Positions 44,604-54,581 of a stretch of DNA of 64,000 nt are shown in pieces. The stretch's first letter is position 1. Each line of letters begins with the position of its first letter. Position numbers and translations under genes: made by a program. The notes under the pieces are model-generated. The model was given only the letters and a program-made list of their open reading frames with translations, had not been told where the DNA came from and did not search any database. The DNA comes from Streptomyces sp. HUAS CB01 (GTDB taxonomy: Bacteria; Actinomycetota; Actinomycetes; Streptomycetales; Streptomycetaceae), in NCBI RefSeq assembly GCF_030406905.1, contig NZ_CP129137.1, positions 2,483,001 to 2,547,000 of the forward strand. The letters are read 5' to 3'.

Positions 44604-45146
44604 GGCCGTGCTTCCCTTCGTCTGCGGCGCTCCGGCCCGCGTGCGGCCGAGGCGCCTCTCGCGGTGACGCGGAGTCCGCGGTGCCCCGCGCGGGCCGTGG
44701 CCGCTGTGCCGTCCGCGGTCCTTTGCGCGTTCGGTCCTTTGCGCGTTCGGTCCTGTGCGCCTGCGGTCCTGTGCGCCTGCCGGTGCGCGTGCTGTCTGTG
44801 CCGCGCTGTCTGTGTCTGCGTCTGCGCTGTCTGCGCCTGTCCGTGCCTGTCCGTGTCCGCGGAGTCCGTCTGCCGTACCCGGCGACCTCGCCTGTCCCTG
44901 CCGCGACTTCGCGTGGCCGTACCCGGCGACCTCGCCTGTCCCTGCCCGGGGGTCCCCGCCCGCCCTCGGCCGGGGTGCGGTGTCTCCCCTCCGCCGTCGC
45001 TCCTCTCCGCCTCTGCGATCACTGTTCAGGATGCCGCGGCGGCCCGATCGGTTCCGTGCGTGAGCCGCCGTGGCGGCCCATCCGTTCCCTGGGCCCACTG
45101 CCGCGGCGGGCCGATCGGTTCCCTGCAGCGGCGTTGCCCGCGGCGG
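44604..45146. repeat. Repeat-rich intergenic region upstream of the beta-lactamase gene
   Basis: Three kinds of repeats are present. Four tandem 16-nt units run from 44716 to 44779 (consensus CGGTCCTKTGCGCSTK). A 31-nt segment at 44872-44902 recurs exactly at 44916-44946. Three copies of a roughly 33-nt unit, containing GCGGCCCGATCGG-type sequence, start at 45033, 45067 and 45100, just outside the 3' end of the response regulator gene. No gene is seen. The beta-lactamase promoter must lie here but is not obvious. Confidence 0.85.
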
Positions 45147-45824
45147 TCAACCGCCCGGTACGACCAGGCCCGACTCGTAGGCCACGATGACGAGTTGGGC
45201 CCGGTCGCGGGCGCCCAGCTTCCCCATGATCCGGCTGACGTGGGTCTTCGCGGTGAGCGGGCTGAGGCCCAGGGTCTCGGCGATCCCGGCGTTGTTGAGA
45301 CCGCGCGCGACGAGGGCGAGGACCTGGCGTTCACGCTCGGAGAGTCCGTCCGGGCCCGCCTCGGACAGGGGCGCGGGGGCGGCGGCCGGGGCGGCGAGGA
45401 CCCGGGCGATGAGTCGGGCCGTGGGCCCGGGGGACAGCAGGGACTCACCCGCCGCGACGGTCCGGATCGCGGTGAGCAGATCGGCCGGCCTGATGTCCTT
45501 CACGAGGAAGCCGGACGCACCCGCGCGGAGGGCCTCCACGATGTGGTCGTCGGTGTCGTACGTGGTGAGGACGAGCACCCTGACCCCGGCGAGGTCGTCG
45601 TCGGCGGCGATGAGGCGGGTGGCCTCGATTCCGTCGAGGTCGGGCATGCGGATGTCCATCACGACGACGTCGGCCCGTGCCGCGCGGGCGAGTTCGACGG
45701 CCTCACGGCCCGTACCGGCCTGGCCGACGACCTCCATGCCCGGCGCCGAGTCGACGAGCATGGCGAAGGAGGCGCGGACGAGGGTCTGGTCGTCGGCGAG
45801 CAGGACGCGGATCGTCTCGGTCAC
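45147..45824 (-). CDS. LuxR-type response regulator
   Basis: A 225-residue NarL/FixJ-family regulator: receiver domain IRVLLADDQTLVRASFAMLV with the phosphoacceptor D57 (VVVMDIRMPDLDGIEATRL) and the conserved Lys in GFLVKDI, then a C-terminal HTH (LSERERQVLALVARGLNNAG, LSPLTAKTHVSRIMGKLGAR). It is the partner of the adjacent kinase; its GTG start overlaps the kinase stop as GTGA. Confidence 0.94.
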   Translation of the reverse strand: MTETIRVLLADDQTLVRASFAMLVDSAPGMEVVGQAGTGREAVELARAARADVVVMDIRMPDLDGIEATRLIAADDDLAGVRVLVLTTYDTDDHIVEALRAGASGFLVKDIRPADLLTAIRTVAAGESLLSPGPTARLIARVLAAPAAAPAPLSEAGPDGLSERERQVLALVARGLNNAGIAETLGLSPLTAKTHVSRIMGKLGARDRAQLVIVAYESGLVVPGG

Positions 45825-47122
45825 GCCGGGGTCTCCTTCGCGGTGAGCGGCAGCACGGCCGCGACTTCGAACCCGCCTCCGTCACGCGGTCCGGCGGACA
45901 GTGTGCCGCCCGCGCTCCGGGCGCGCTCGCGCATACCGGAGAGGCCGTATCCCGAACCGGCCCTGCCGGCAGGCGCGTCGGCGCGGGGGCCGGCGGAGCC
46001 GCCCGCGCCGGTGCCGGACGGGCCGCCCGCGCTGCCCCGGGGACCGGGCGGGCGGCCGTCGTCGGTGACGCTGACGCGGAGCCGGTCGAGGGCGGTGTCG
46101 GCGACGACGGTGACCGTCACCTTCGCGTCGGGGCCGGCGTGGCGCACGGCGTTCGTCAGCGACTCCTGGACGATGCGGTAGACCGCGGCCCCGGTCGCCG
46201 GAGGGACGGTGGACTCGGGCCCCGGCATGTCGAGTCGCGCGCCCGCGGCCCGTACGAGCGCGGGGAGCGCGTCGAGTCCGGGCAGCGGGCCGTCGTGCCG
46301 GTCGCCGGCGCCCCGGAGCACCCGGAGCGTGGCGCGCAGTTCGCCGCGGGCGGTCCGGCAGGTGTCCGCGATCTCGTCCAGCGCGGCGGCGACGGCGCCG
46401 CGGTCGAGCCGCTCCGGGTCGACCGCGAGGACGTGCGCGGCGACGGACGTGCGCACACCGATGACGGTGATGCTGTGCGCGAGGAGGTCGTGCAGGTCGC
46501 GGGCGATACGGAGCCGTTCCTCGGCGACGCGCCTGGCTGCCTCCTCCTCGCGGGTGCGTTCGGCGCGCTCGACGACCGAGGCGATGTAGCGGCGGTAGAT
46601 GCGGACGTCCACGCCGAGGAACAGGACCGCGACGATCCAGCCGGAGACGCGCAGGACCTCGACGGCCTCCTTGGGGGCGGCCGTCAGACTCACCGTCACC
46701 GACAGGCCGACCACCGCGGTGCCCACGAGAAGGGTGCGCAGCGCGGATCCGGTGGCGGCGACGGTGTAGAGCGCGACACAGGACGCCGGGACCGCCGCGA
46801 CGTGCGGGTTGTCGAGGGCGTGGTACGGGACGGCGCAGACGGCCACGGCGACGAGCACGAACACGGGGCGGCGACGGCGCCACGCGAGGGGGACGTGGAG
46901 CGCGAGCAGCAGGGCCCACCCGAGCGCGTCGGGCCGGCGTCCCACCGGGACGAACAGCGCCGACGCGACGGCGGCGGCCGCCAGCACGCCCGCGAGCACG
47001 GCGTCGTTGCGCACGGCGTGCGGCACGTCGCGTGGGTCCCGGGCCAGGGCCTCCAGCGCGCGTTCGCCGAACTTCCCTTGCGGGGTGCGGGTACGGGTAC
47101 GGGTGCGTTCCACGCGGCTCAT
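45821..47122 (-). CDS. Two-component sensor histidine kinase
   Basis: A 433-residue kinase with four to five membrane segments in the first 170 residues. The HisKA_3 dimerisation domain has the phosphoacceptor H211 (RIARDLHDLLAHSITVIG), followed by a HATPase domain with N-box VQESLTNAVRHAG and G-box GYGLSGMRERA. There is a Gly/Ala-rich insertion in the ATP domain. The ligand is unknown. The N-terminal RTRTRTRTP comes from short DNA repeats. Co-transcribed with the response regulator. The next gene upstream, an MMPL transporter in the same direction, is a likely target or partner. Confidence 0.92.
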   Translation of the reverse strand: MSRVERTRTRTRTPQGKFGERALEALARDPRDVPHAVRNDAVLAGVLAAAAVASALFVPVGRRPDALGWALLLALHVPLAWRRRRPVFVLVAVAVCAVPYHALDNPHVAAVPASCVALYTVAATGSALRTLLVGTAVVGLSVTVSLTAAPKEAVEVLRVSGWIVAVLFLGVDVRIYRRYIASVVERAERTREEEAARRVAEERLRIARDLHDLLAHSITVIGVRTSVAAHVLAVDPERLDRGAVAAALDEIADTCRTARGELRATLRVLRGAGDRHDGPLPGLDALPALVRAAGARLDMPGPESTVPPATGAAVYRIVQESLTNAVRHAGPDAKVTVTVVADTALDRLRVSVTDDGRPPGPRGSAGGPSGTGAGGSAGPRADAPAGRAGSGYGLSGMRERARSAGGTLSAGPRDGGGFEVAAVLPLTAKETPA

Positions 47123-47402
47123 CCTCCAGCAGTGCGAACTGTCACCGCCCGTCGCCCAGGGCGTCGAGGGCTGCGGACCCAGGCGCCGGCCGTTCCCCGG
47201 GCCGGGCGGGTGGGAAGGGGCGGCGAACGGGACGGCCGGGCGGGGCGGCGGCGGGCGGGAACCGGCGGCCGGATCGGGGCCCCGGGCGGCGGCCGGAGCA
47301 GGAAGCCGGGGCGGGAAGCCGGGGCGGGAGCCCGGCCCGCGCCCCGCACGGTGTCGGAGCCTGCCGGGTCGGAGCCCCGGCACGCGGTGGGGCGACGCCG
47401 GA

Positions 47403-49520
47403 TCAGCGGTCGGGTCGGGGCGCGGCTCGGGTACCGGCTCGTGCCAGGCGACCCGGCCACCACACCGTCCTGCCCAGCAGCACGCTCGCGCTCGTCACCA
47501 GACAGGTTCGTACCAGGAAGGTGTCCAGGAGCACGCCGACGGCGACGACGAAGCCCATCTCGACCATGGTCACCAGGGGCAGGTTCATCAGTACCGCGAA
47601 CGTGGCCGCGAGGACGACGCCCGCGGAGGCGATGACCCCTCCCGTGGTGCGCAGGGCGGTCAGGGCCGCGCCGGTGGGGTCGGCCCCGGCGAGGGACTCC
47701 TCGCGCATGCGGTGCATGAGGAATATGCCGTAGTCGACGCCGAGTGCGACGAGGAACACGAACGACAGCAGCGGCAGCCCGGGGTCGACGCCCGCGAAGC
47801 GGAACAGCGGGCCGAAGACCAGTCCGCCGAGACCGAGCGCCGCGCCCCATACGGCGACGACGGCGGCGACGAGGACCAGCGGGGCGACGATGCTCCGCAG
47901 CAGGACGACCAGGATCAGCAGCACGGCGGCGAGCACCAGCGGGACGACGATCACGCGGTCGCGCCTGTGGGTGTCCTCGAGGTCCAGTTGCCGGGCGCTG
48001 GACCCGCCGACGTACGCGTCCTCCAGTCCGGCCCGCAGGGCCTCGATGGTCGCGGTCTCGCCGGGCGTCTCCGGTGCGTCGTCGGCGAGGACGGTGATCT
48101 CCGTCCAGCCGTCGGCGCTGCGTCCGCGCTCCGCTGCGGCCACCCCGTCGGTCGCGCGGGCACGGGCCAGCGTCCGGTCGGCGCCCGCGGTGGGCGCGAT
48201 GACGCTGATGGGCTGGCTGCCGCGGTCGGGGAACGCGTCGGCGAGGGCCCGCATCGCGGACACGGACTCGGGGCGCTCGGTGAAGCCGTCCTCGCTCTTG
48301 AGGGTGCCGGGCAGGGCGAACGCTCCGAGCGCCAGCGCACCGAGGAGGGCCGCTCCCGAGGCGAGGACGGCGACCGGACGGCGTCCGGCGGATCGGCCCA
48401 CCGCCGCGAACAGGCCGCCCCGCCGCGCGGCCCCGCCCCCGCTGCCGCGGCGGGGGACCAGCGGCCAGAAGACGCCGCGGCCGAGGACGACGAGGACGGC
48501 GGGGAGCAGCGTCAGCATGGCCGCCAGTGCGCACGCCACGCCGACCGCGCCGACGGGCCCGAGACCGCGGGCGCTGTTGAGGTCCGCCGCGAGCAGGCAC
48601 AGCAGGCCGGCGGCGACCGTTCCGGAGGAGGCGAGCACGGCCGGACCGCAGCCGCGCAGGGCCGCGGCCATCGCGTCGCGGGGATGGGGGACGCGCCGCA
48701 GTTCCTCGCGGTACCGGGCGACCAGCAGCAGCGCGTAGTCGGTGCCCGCGCCGAAGACGAGGACGGTCATGATGCCCGAGCTCTCGCTGGTGACGGTCAG
48801 ACCGAAGCCCTGGACGAGGCCGTGGATCACCGCTCTGCTGGTGACGGCGGCCGCGCCGACGACGAGCAGCGGGACGAGCCACAGGAACGGGCTGCGGTAG
48901 GTGACGATCAGCAGGACCGCGACGACCACGACGGTCGCGATCATCAGGGTGGAGTCGATCGTCTCGAAGACGTCCTCCATGTCGGCCTGGAGGGCGCTGG
49001 GGCCGCCGACCTCGACGGTCAGCCCGTCGCCGCCGCTCACCCGGGCCCGTACGTCCTCGACGAGTGCGGTCCGGGCCTTCTCGTCGTTGCCGGGCTCCGT
49101 CGACGACACCGGGAACATGAGGGTGGTGCCGTCCGCTGCGGGTACTCCCGCGGGTTCGGCGGTGAGCCGGTGGGCCTCGGCGATCCGGGCGATCTGGCGC
49201 TGCGCCGTCGCCCGGTCGGCGGCGGTGAGCCCGTCGTCCCGCCGGTAGACGACGACGAGTTCGGCGGCCTCGCCGCCGGGCAGCTCCTGCTGGATGCGGG
49301 CGGCCTGCGTGGAGTCCGCGTCCGCCGGCAGATAGTCGACGATGTTGTCGCGCTGTACGTCGTCGAGCCTGCCCGCGAAGGGCGCGGCGACGGCGAGGAC
49401 CGCGATCCACAGGGCGAGGACGGCCCAGGGCAGCAGGGCGCGCGCCCGGCGCCGCCGGCTGGGGCCCGGCGGCCGGGCCACGGCCGGGGCCGCGGGTTTC
49501 GTGGTGAACGGGGCCCCCAT
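47403..49520 (-). CDS. MMPL/RND family transporter
   Basis: A 705-residue actinobacterial MMPL protein with about 11-12 membrane segments in two similar halves. Each half has a large extracytoplasmic loop (NIVDYLPADADSTQAARI in the first) and the conserved TM4/TM10 residues GAGTDYALLLVARYREEL and VALGVDYGIFLMHRMREE. These export lipids or antibiotics using the proton gradient. It lies upstream of the two-component genes on the same strand (280-nt gap). Confidence 0.92.
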   Translation of the reverse strand: MGAPFTTKPAAPAVARPPGPSRRRRARALLPWAVLALWIAVLAVAAPFAGRLDDVQRDNIVDYLPADADSTQAARIQQELPGGEAAELVVVYRRDDGLTAADRATAQRQIARIAEAHRLTAEPAGVPAADGTTLMFPVSSTEPGNDEKARTALVEDVRARVSGGDGLTVEVGGPSALQADMEDVFETIDSTLMIATVVVVAVLLIVTYRSPFLWLVPLLVVGAAAVTSRAVIHGLVQGFGLTVTSESSGIMTVLVFGAGTDYALLLVARYREELRRVPHPRDAMAAALRGCGPAVLASSGTVAAGLLCLLAADLNSARGLGPVGAVGVACALAAMLTLLPAVLVVLGRGVFWPLVPRRGSGGGAARRGGLFAAVGRSAGRRPVAVLASGAALLGALALGAFALPGTLKSEDGFTERPESVSAMRALADAFPDRGSQPISVIAPTAGADRTLARARATDGVAAAERGRSADGWTEITVLADDAPETPGETATIEALRAGLEDAYVGGSSARQLDLEDTHRRDRVIVVPLVLAAVLLILVVLLRSIVAPLVLVAAVVAVWGAALGLGGLVFGPLFRFAGVDPGLPLLSFVFLVALGVDYGIFLMHRMREESLAGADPTGAALTALRTTGGVIASAGVVLAATFAVLMNLPLVTMVEMGFVVAVGVLLDTFLVRTCLVTSASVLLGRTVWWPGRLARAGTRAAPRPDR

Positions 49521-50099
49521 CTCGGGCCTCCCTCCGGCGAGGTGGTCTGGACGGATCCAGACTCCCGGCGGGAGGGGGGCGTTTCGTCGGGCTGAAGAGC
49601 GAGCCCGGCGTTACTGCCCGGGTGGGCCCGGGCGGGCCGCTACTCCCCGGGGAGTACGGCGGTGCCGCGTCCCTTCGGCGCTTGGGGCGGCGCCGTGGCC
49701 GCCCGTGCTCGGGGACGGACTGCGTCGTGGGGGCGCGGCGGGCTGCGGTGGGCGACGCGCATGCTTCAAGGCCGGGCCCGCGACGTGCGACGCGCACACC
49801 TCAAGGACGGGCCGCGACGCGTGAGACGCGCCGGGGAGCGAGTCGCGACGCGTACGACGGCACTCCTTGCTGCGCGTTGCGCCGCACCGCGTGACGCCTT
49901 GGTGCGCGTCGCACCGTGCCCGTGCGATGCGCGCGCCGCACAGCGCGGCGGGCCCGGCCCACCGGCGAGCGTGGCGCATGGCGTGCGCCGCCCAGCCCTG
50001 TTCGCCGGAGCGGCGGGCCCGGCCCACCGGCGCGCGCGGCGCCTGCCGCGGCAGACCGACACGGGAACGACGCGCGTGCCGCCTGCCGTGAACGGCCGC
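49521..50099. repeat. Repeat-rich gap with tandem units and a piece of the STAND gene
   Basis: A 34-nt unit at 49752-49785 is followed by a diverged copy at 49787-49819. A 22-nt segment at 49946-49967 recurs exactly at 50011-50032. Between them sits a 46-nt sequence (49974-50019) matching the STAND NTPase gene. No coding sequence is convincing. The MMPL promoter should be near the left end. Confidence 0.85.
49974..50019 (-). repeat. Dispersed 46-nt repeat, intergenic copy
   Basis: One mismatch to 41934-41979, inside the STAND gene. Same orientation, no reading frame maintained here beyond a short stretch. Confidence 0.9.
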
Positions 50100-50747
50100 C
50101 TACGGGGACGGCGTGCGTGCCGCCGCGAGCAGACGGGCCGTGTCCTCGGCGCACAGTTGCAGCGCGTTCCCGACCGTGGTCAGCACGTCGCGTTCCGCGG
50201 GGGTGTAGGGCCCGTCGGCGAGGGCGATCCCGGCGCCCTCCAGCAGGATCGATTCGCGCCCGGCCGGGGCGAGATGGGGGGTGAGCGGTTCCAGCGCCTC
50301 GTGGAGCTCGATGGCGAGGGCGGCTCCGCAGGGTCCGGCGTCGGTGATGAAGCGGCCGGTGTCGGCGGCGAGCGCCTCCACCATGGCCGTCAGCTGGTCC
50401 TCGGTGCAGTCGCTGATCCCGGCGGCGCGGACCGTGGCGACCGCGGTCTGCCGGACCGTGCGGGAGGAGGTTCCGCCGGCGGCGAGGACGGCGAGCGCGA
50501 CCGTGTGCACGGCGTCGCGGAGCATCGCGGAGAAGCGGCCGGTGGTGGGGTGGTCCAGGGCGTCGGTGCCGAAGTGGCCGTGGCAGGCGGCGCATTCGAC
50601 GATCGGTCCGGCCTGGCCTCGCGGGAGGACGGGTACGCCGAGGACGGTGAGGCGGCGACGGCCGGTGCGGCGGCGGTAGTTGCGGTCGCCTCCGCATGCG
50701 GGGCAGAAGAACTCGCCGTCGCCGACGGTGCTCCACGACGTGCGCAC
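50100..50747 (-). CDS. TerB-like tellurite resistance family protein with zinc ribbon
   Basis: A 215-residue protein. An N-terminal zinc ribbon (FFCPACGGDRNYR ... VECAACHGHFGT) is followed by the TerB-like helical domain: RDAVHTVALAVLAAGGTSSR, AVATVRAAGISDCTEDQLTA and LLEGAGIALADGPYTPAERD. TerB domains bind metal and act in stress-response complexes; this stand-alone form is of unknown role. The start is uncertain: GTG at 50747 is the only good in-frame codon near the conserved TSWSTVGDG. Confidence 0.78.
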   Translation of the reverse strand: MRTSWSTVGDGEFFCPACGGDRNYRRRTGRRRLTVLGVPVLPRGQAGPIVECAACHGHFGTDALDHPTTGRFSAMLRDAVHTVALAVLAAGGTSSRTVRQTAVATVRAAGISDCTEDQLTAMVEALAADTGRFITDAGPCGAALAIELHEALEPLTPHLAPAGRESILLEGAGIALADGPYTPAERDVLTTVGNALQLCAEDTARLLAAARTPSP

Positions 50748-50923
50748 TCCGAAGACACGAAGACCACGATGACCGTGGATGTGCGGTTTTCGGCCGCTCT
50801 GTCCGCGGGTTGGCAGCACGTCGCACCTCCGTGACCCTTCGGCAACATTGCCGCGTTGACGTGATGTTAGCCACATCGCGGAGGTGGCGTCAGTACCCGG
50901 GCGTCACATCGCCCGGACATGGC

Positions 50924-50955
50924 CGAACCCCGCCCCTGTGCCGGGGCGGGGTTCG
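50924..50955 (-). terminator. leuA terminator hairpin
   Basis: A 13-bp perfect stem (50924-50936 and 50943-50955, 6-nt loop) lies 22 nt past the leuA stop. Confidence 0.8.
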
Positions 50956-50977
50956 CGGCCGCGGGTGGCGGCGGACG

Positions 50978-52849
<1,872 letters not shown>

Positions 52850-52855
52850 CTACGA

Positions 52856-52903
52856 CTACAGGCCCTCGCCGCGGCAGCTAAGAAGAAGCAGCCCGAAACG
52901 CAT
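52856..52903 (-). CDS. leuL: leuA leader peptide
   Basis: A 15-codon frame encodes MRFGLLLLSCRGEGL and then TAG. It has four consecutive leucine codons, CTG-CTT-CTT-CTT; CTT is rare in this GC-rich genome, so ribosome movement would be sensitive to charged tRNA-Leu. It lies 114 nt before leuA on the same strand and is followed by a hairpin. Leucine-rich leaders before branched-chain amino acid genes, including those of actinobacteria, are established. Here it should couple leucine supply to leuA expression. Confidence 0.78.
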   Translation of the reverse strand: MRFGLLLLSCRGEGL

Positions 52904-53062
52904 GATGCGGACGAGCCTAGCCGAGCTTCGGCGCGGGCGCCGGTCCCGTTTCAGTATGCGGGACGACCGATCAGTAACGGGCAAATGTGACAGATCACTC
53001 CATTTCACTAATCATCGTCGCATCCAGTGACAGTCGGGTGGCGCAGTGCCACATTGCCAGAC

Positions 53063-54115
53063 ATGGACTCCTTCACGCCTGTCTTCTGCGGCATCGTGCC
53101 GCCGCACCTCCTCGACAAGCTCGCGCGTGCCGGTGATCCGGCCGTGGCCGCCGCGGCCCGCCGCACCCTGGTGGCGGACGCCGCGCACCGCACGGGCCGT
53201 CGGCTGACCACCGTCACCGGCGCCCCGGCACCCTCCCAGGAGGTCGTCCCGGGCCCGCAGCGCACGCTGTACGACGCCGGGAACACGACCGCACTGCCCG
53301 GCACGAAGGTGCGCTCCGAGGGCGACGAGCCCGTCCAGGACGCCACCGTCAACCGCGCCTACGCCGGGCTGGGCGCGACGTTCGACCTGCTGATGACGGC
53401 GTACGGACACGACTCGATCGACGGCGCCGGCCTGCCCCTGGACGCGACCGTCCACTACGACGAGAAGTACGGGAACGCCTTCTGGAACGGCGAGCAGATG
53501 GTGTTCGGCGACGGTGACGGCGAGATCTTCCTCGACTTCACCGGCCCGGTCGACGTCATCGCCCACGAGCTGGCGCACGGCTTCACCCAGTACTCGGCCA
53601 ACTTCACCTATTTCGGCCAGCCGGGCGCGCTGAACGAGTCGGTGTCGGACGTCTTCGGCTCGCTGGTGAAGCAGTACACGCTGGACCAGAGCGCGGACCG
53701 GGCCGACTGGCTCATCGGCGCGGGCCTGCTCGCGCCCGGGGTCAGCGGGGTGGCGCTGCGGTCGATGAAGGCGCCGGGCACGGCGTACGACGACGATGTG
53801 CTCGGCAAGGACCCGCAGCCGGCGACGATGGCCGACTACGTCCGCACGGGCCGGGACAACGGCGGCGTCCACATCAACTCGGGCATCCCCAACCACGCCT
53901 TCTACCTGCTCGCCACCCAGCTGGGCGGCAAGGCGTGGGAGCGGGCGGGACAGATCTGGTACGACACGATGACGTCGGGAAAGCTGCAGGTCGACGCGTC
54001 GTTCGCCGACTTCGCCCGGGAGACCGTCGAGGCGGCCACCGCGCGCTACGGGAGCGGCGAGGAGCGCGAGGCCGTGGTGAAGTCGTGGTCCCGGGTCGGT
54101 GTGCCTGCCAACTGA
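53063..54115 (+). CDS. Protealysin-like M4 metallopeptidase
   Basis: A 350-residue thermolysin-fold enzyme without a classical signal peptide. The short N-terminal propeptide carries the protealysin motif VPPHLLDKLAR. The zinc site is H168-E169-x2-H172 (VIAHELAHGFTQ) with E192 in GALNESVSDVFG, and the catalytic histidine is H270 in NGGVHINSGIPNHAF. A role outside or inside the cell is unclear for this group; protealysins can be exported without a normal signal. ATG at 53063 is used. The next gene, 26 nt downstream, encodes its likely inhibitor. Confidence 0.92.
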   Translation: MDSFTPVFCGIVPPHLLDKLARAGDPAVAAAARRTLVADAAHRTGRRLTTVTGAPAPSQEVVPGPQRTLYDAGNTTALPGTKVRSEGDEPVQDATVNRAYAGLGATFDLLMTAYGHDSIDGAGLPLDATVHYDEKYGNAFWNGEQMVFGDGDGEIFLDFTGPVDVIAHELAHGFTQYSANFTYFGQPGALNESVSDVFGSLVKQYTLDQSADRADWLIGAGLLAPGVSGVALRSMKAPGTAYDDDVLGKDPQPATMADYVRTGRDNGGVHINSGIPNHAFYLLATQLGGKAWERAGQIWYDTMTSGKLQVDASFADFARETVEAATARYGSGEEREAVVKSWSRVGVPAN

Positions 54116-54140
54116 ACGGGATCCGTACTAGACAGGAGCC

Positions 54141-54407
54141 ATGCGCATCCACGTACGACGCACGGGCGGCTTCGCCGGCATCGAGCGGGTCTCCGAGGTC
54201 GACACCGCGGGGCGGCCCGACGCCCGGGAATGGCACGCCCTGGCCGAGGAGGCGGTGGGCGGGGGCCGGGACACTCCGCCGGTGGGGGTACCGGACGGCT
54301 TCCAGTACCAGCTCACGGTCGACGGAAGGACGGTGTACTGCGCCGACCCGCGGCTGACCGAGGCACAACGGAAGCTGATCACCCGGGTGCTGAAGGAAGG
54401 CTCCTGA
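54141..54407 (+). CDS. Emfourin-like M4 protease inhibitor
   Basis: An 88-residue protein: MRIHVRRTGGFAGIERVSEV, PDAREWHALAEEAVGGGRD and FQYQLTVDGRTVYCADPRLT. This matches the protealysin inhibitor emfourin family, first found beside protealysin genes in Serratia. It follows the M4 peptidase gene by 25 nt, surely in one operon. It would keep the co-expressed protease inactive in the cytoplasm; that role is known for the Serratia protein and inferred here. Confidence 0.82.
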   Translation: MRIHVRRTGGFAGIERVSEVDTAGRPDAREWHALAEEAVGGGRDTPPVGVPDGFQYQLTVDGRTVYCADPRLTEAQRKLITRVLKEGS

Positions 54408-54526
54408 CGGGCGGAGCGGTACCCGCGGCCCCGGCCGTGCACGCGTGCCCACCGGGGGCCCGGCGCCGGAACCGGTCGGGTACCGGGCAGGGCGGGGCCG
54501 GGGCCTGGTGCCCCGAGGCACCGGGC

Positions 54527-54565
54527 ACGGGCCTGCGGCGGGCCGGCCGGTGCTGTCGGCCCGCC
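54527..54565. terminator. Hairpins between convergent emfourin and era genes
   Basis: A GGCGGGCCG stem (54537-54545 with 54557-54565) follows a smaller GGTGCC/GGCACC hairpin. They lie in the 174-nt gap between convergent genes and could end both transcripts. Confidence 0.55.
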
Positions 54566-54581
54566 ACCGGTCGGCCGGCGG

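Noticed and set aside
44664..46181. Cys-rich + strand frame of about 500 codons over the 44.6-45.1 kb repeats
   Set aside because: The Cys-rich pattern comes from the 16-nt and 33-nt DNA repeats and the frame continues antisense to the response regulator and kinase genes.
49611..50027. Cys/Arg-rich small protein on the minus strand in the MMPL-TerB gap
   Set aside because: Built from repeats and a copied STAND segment; no ribosome site and no likely family.
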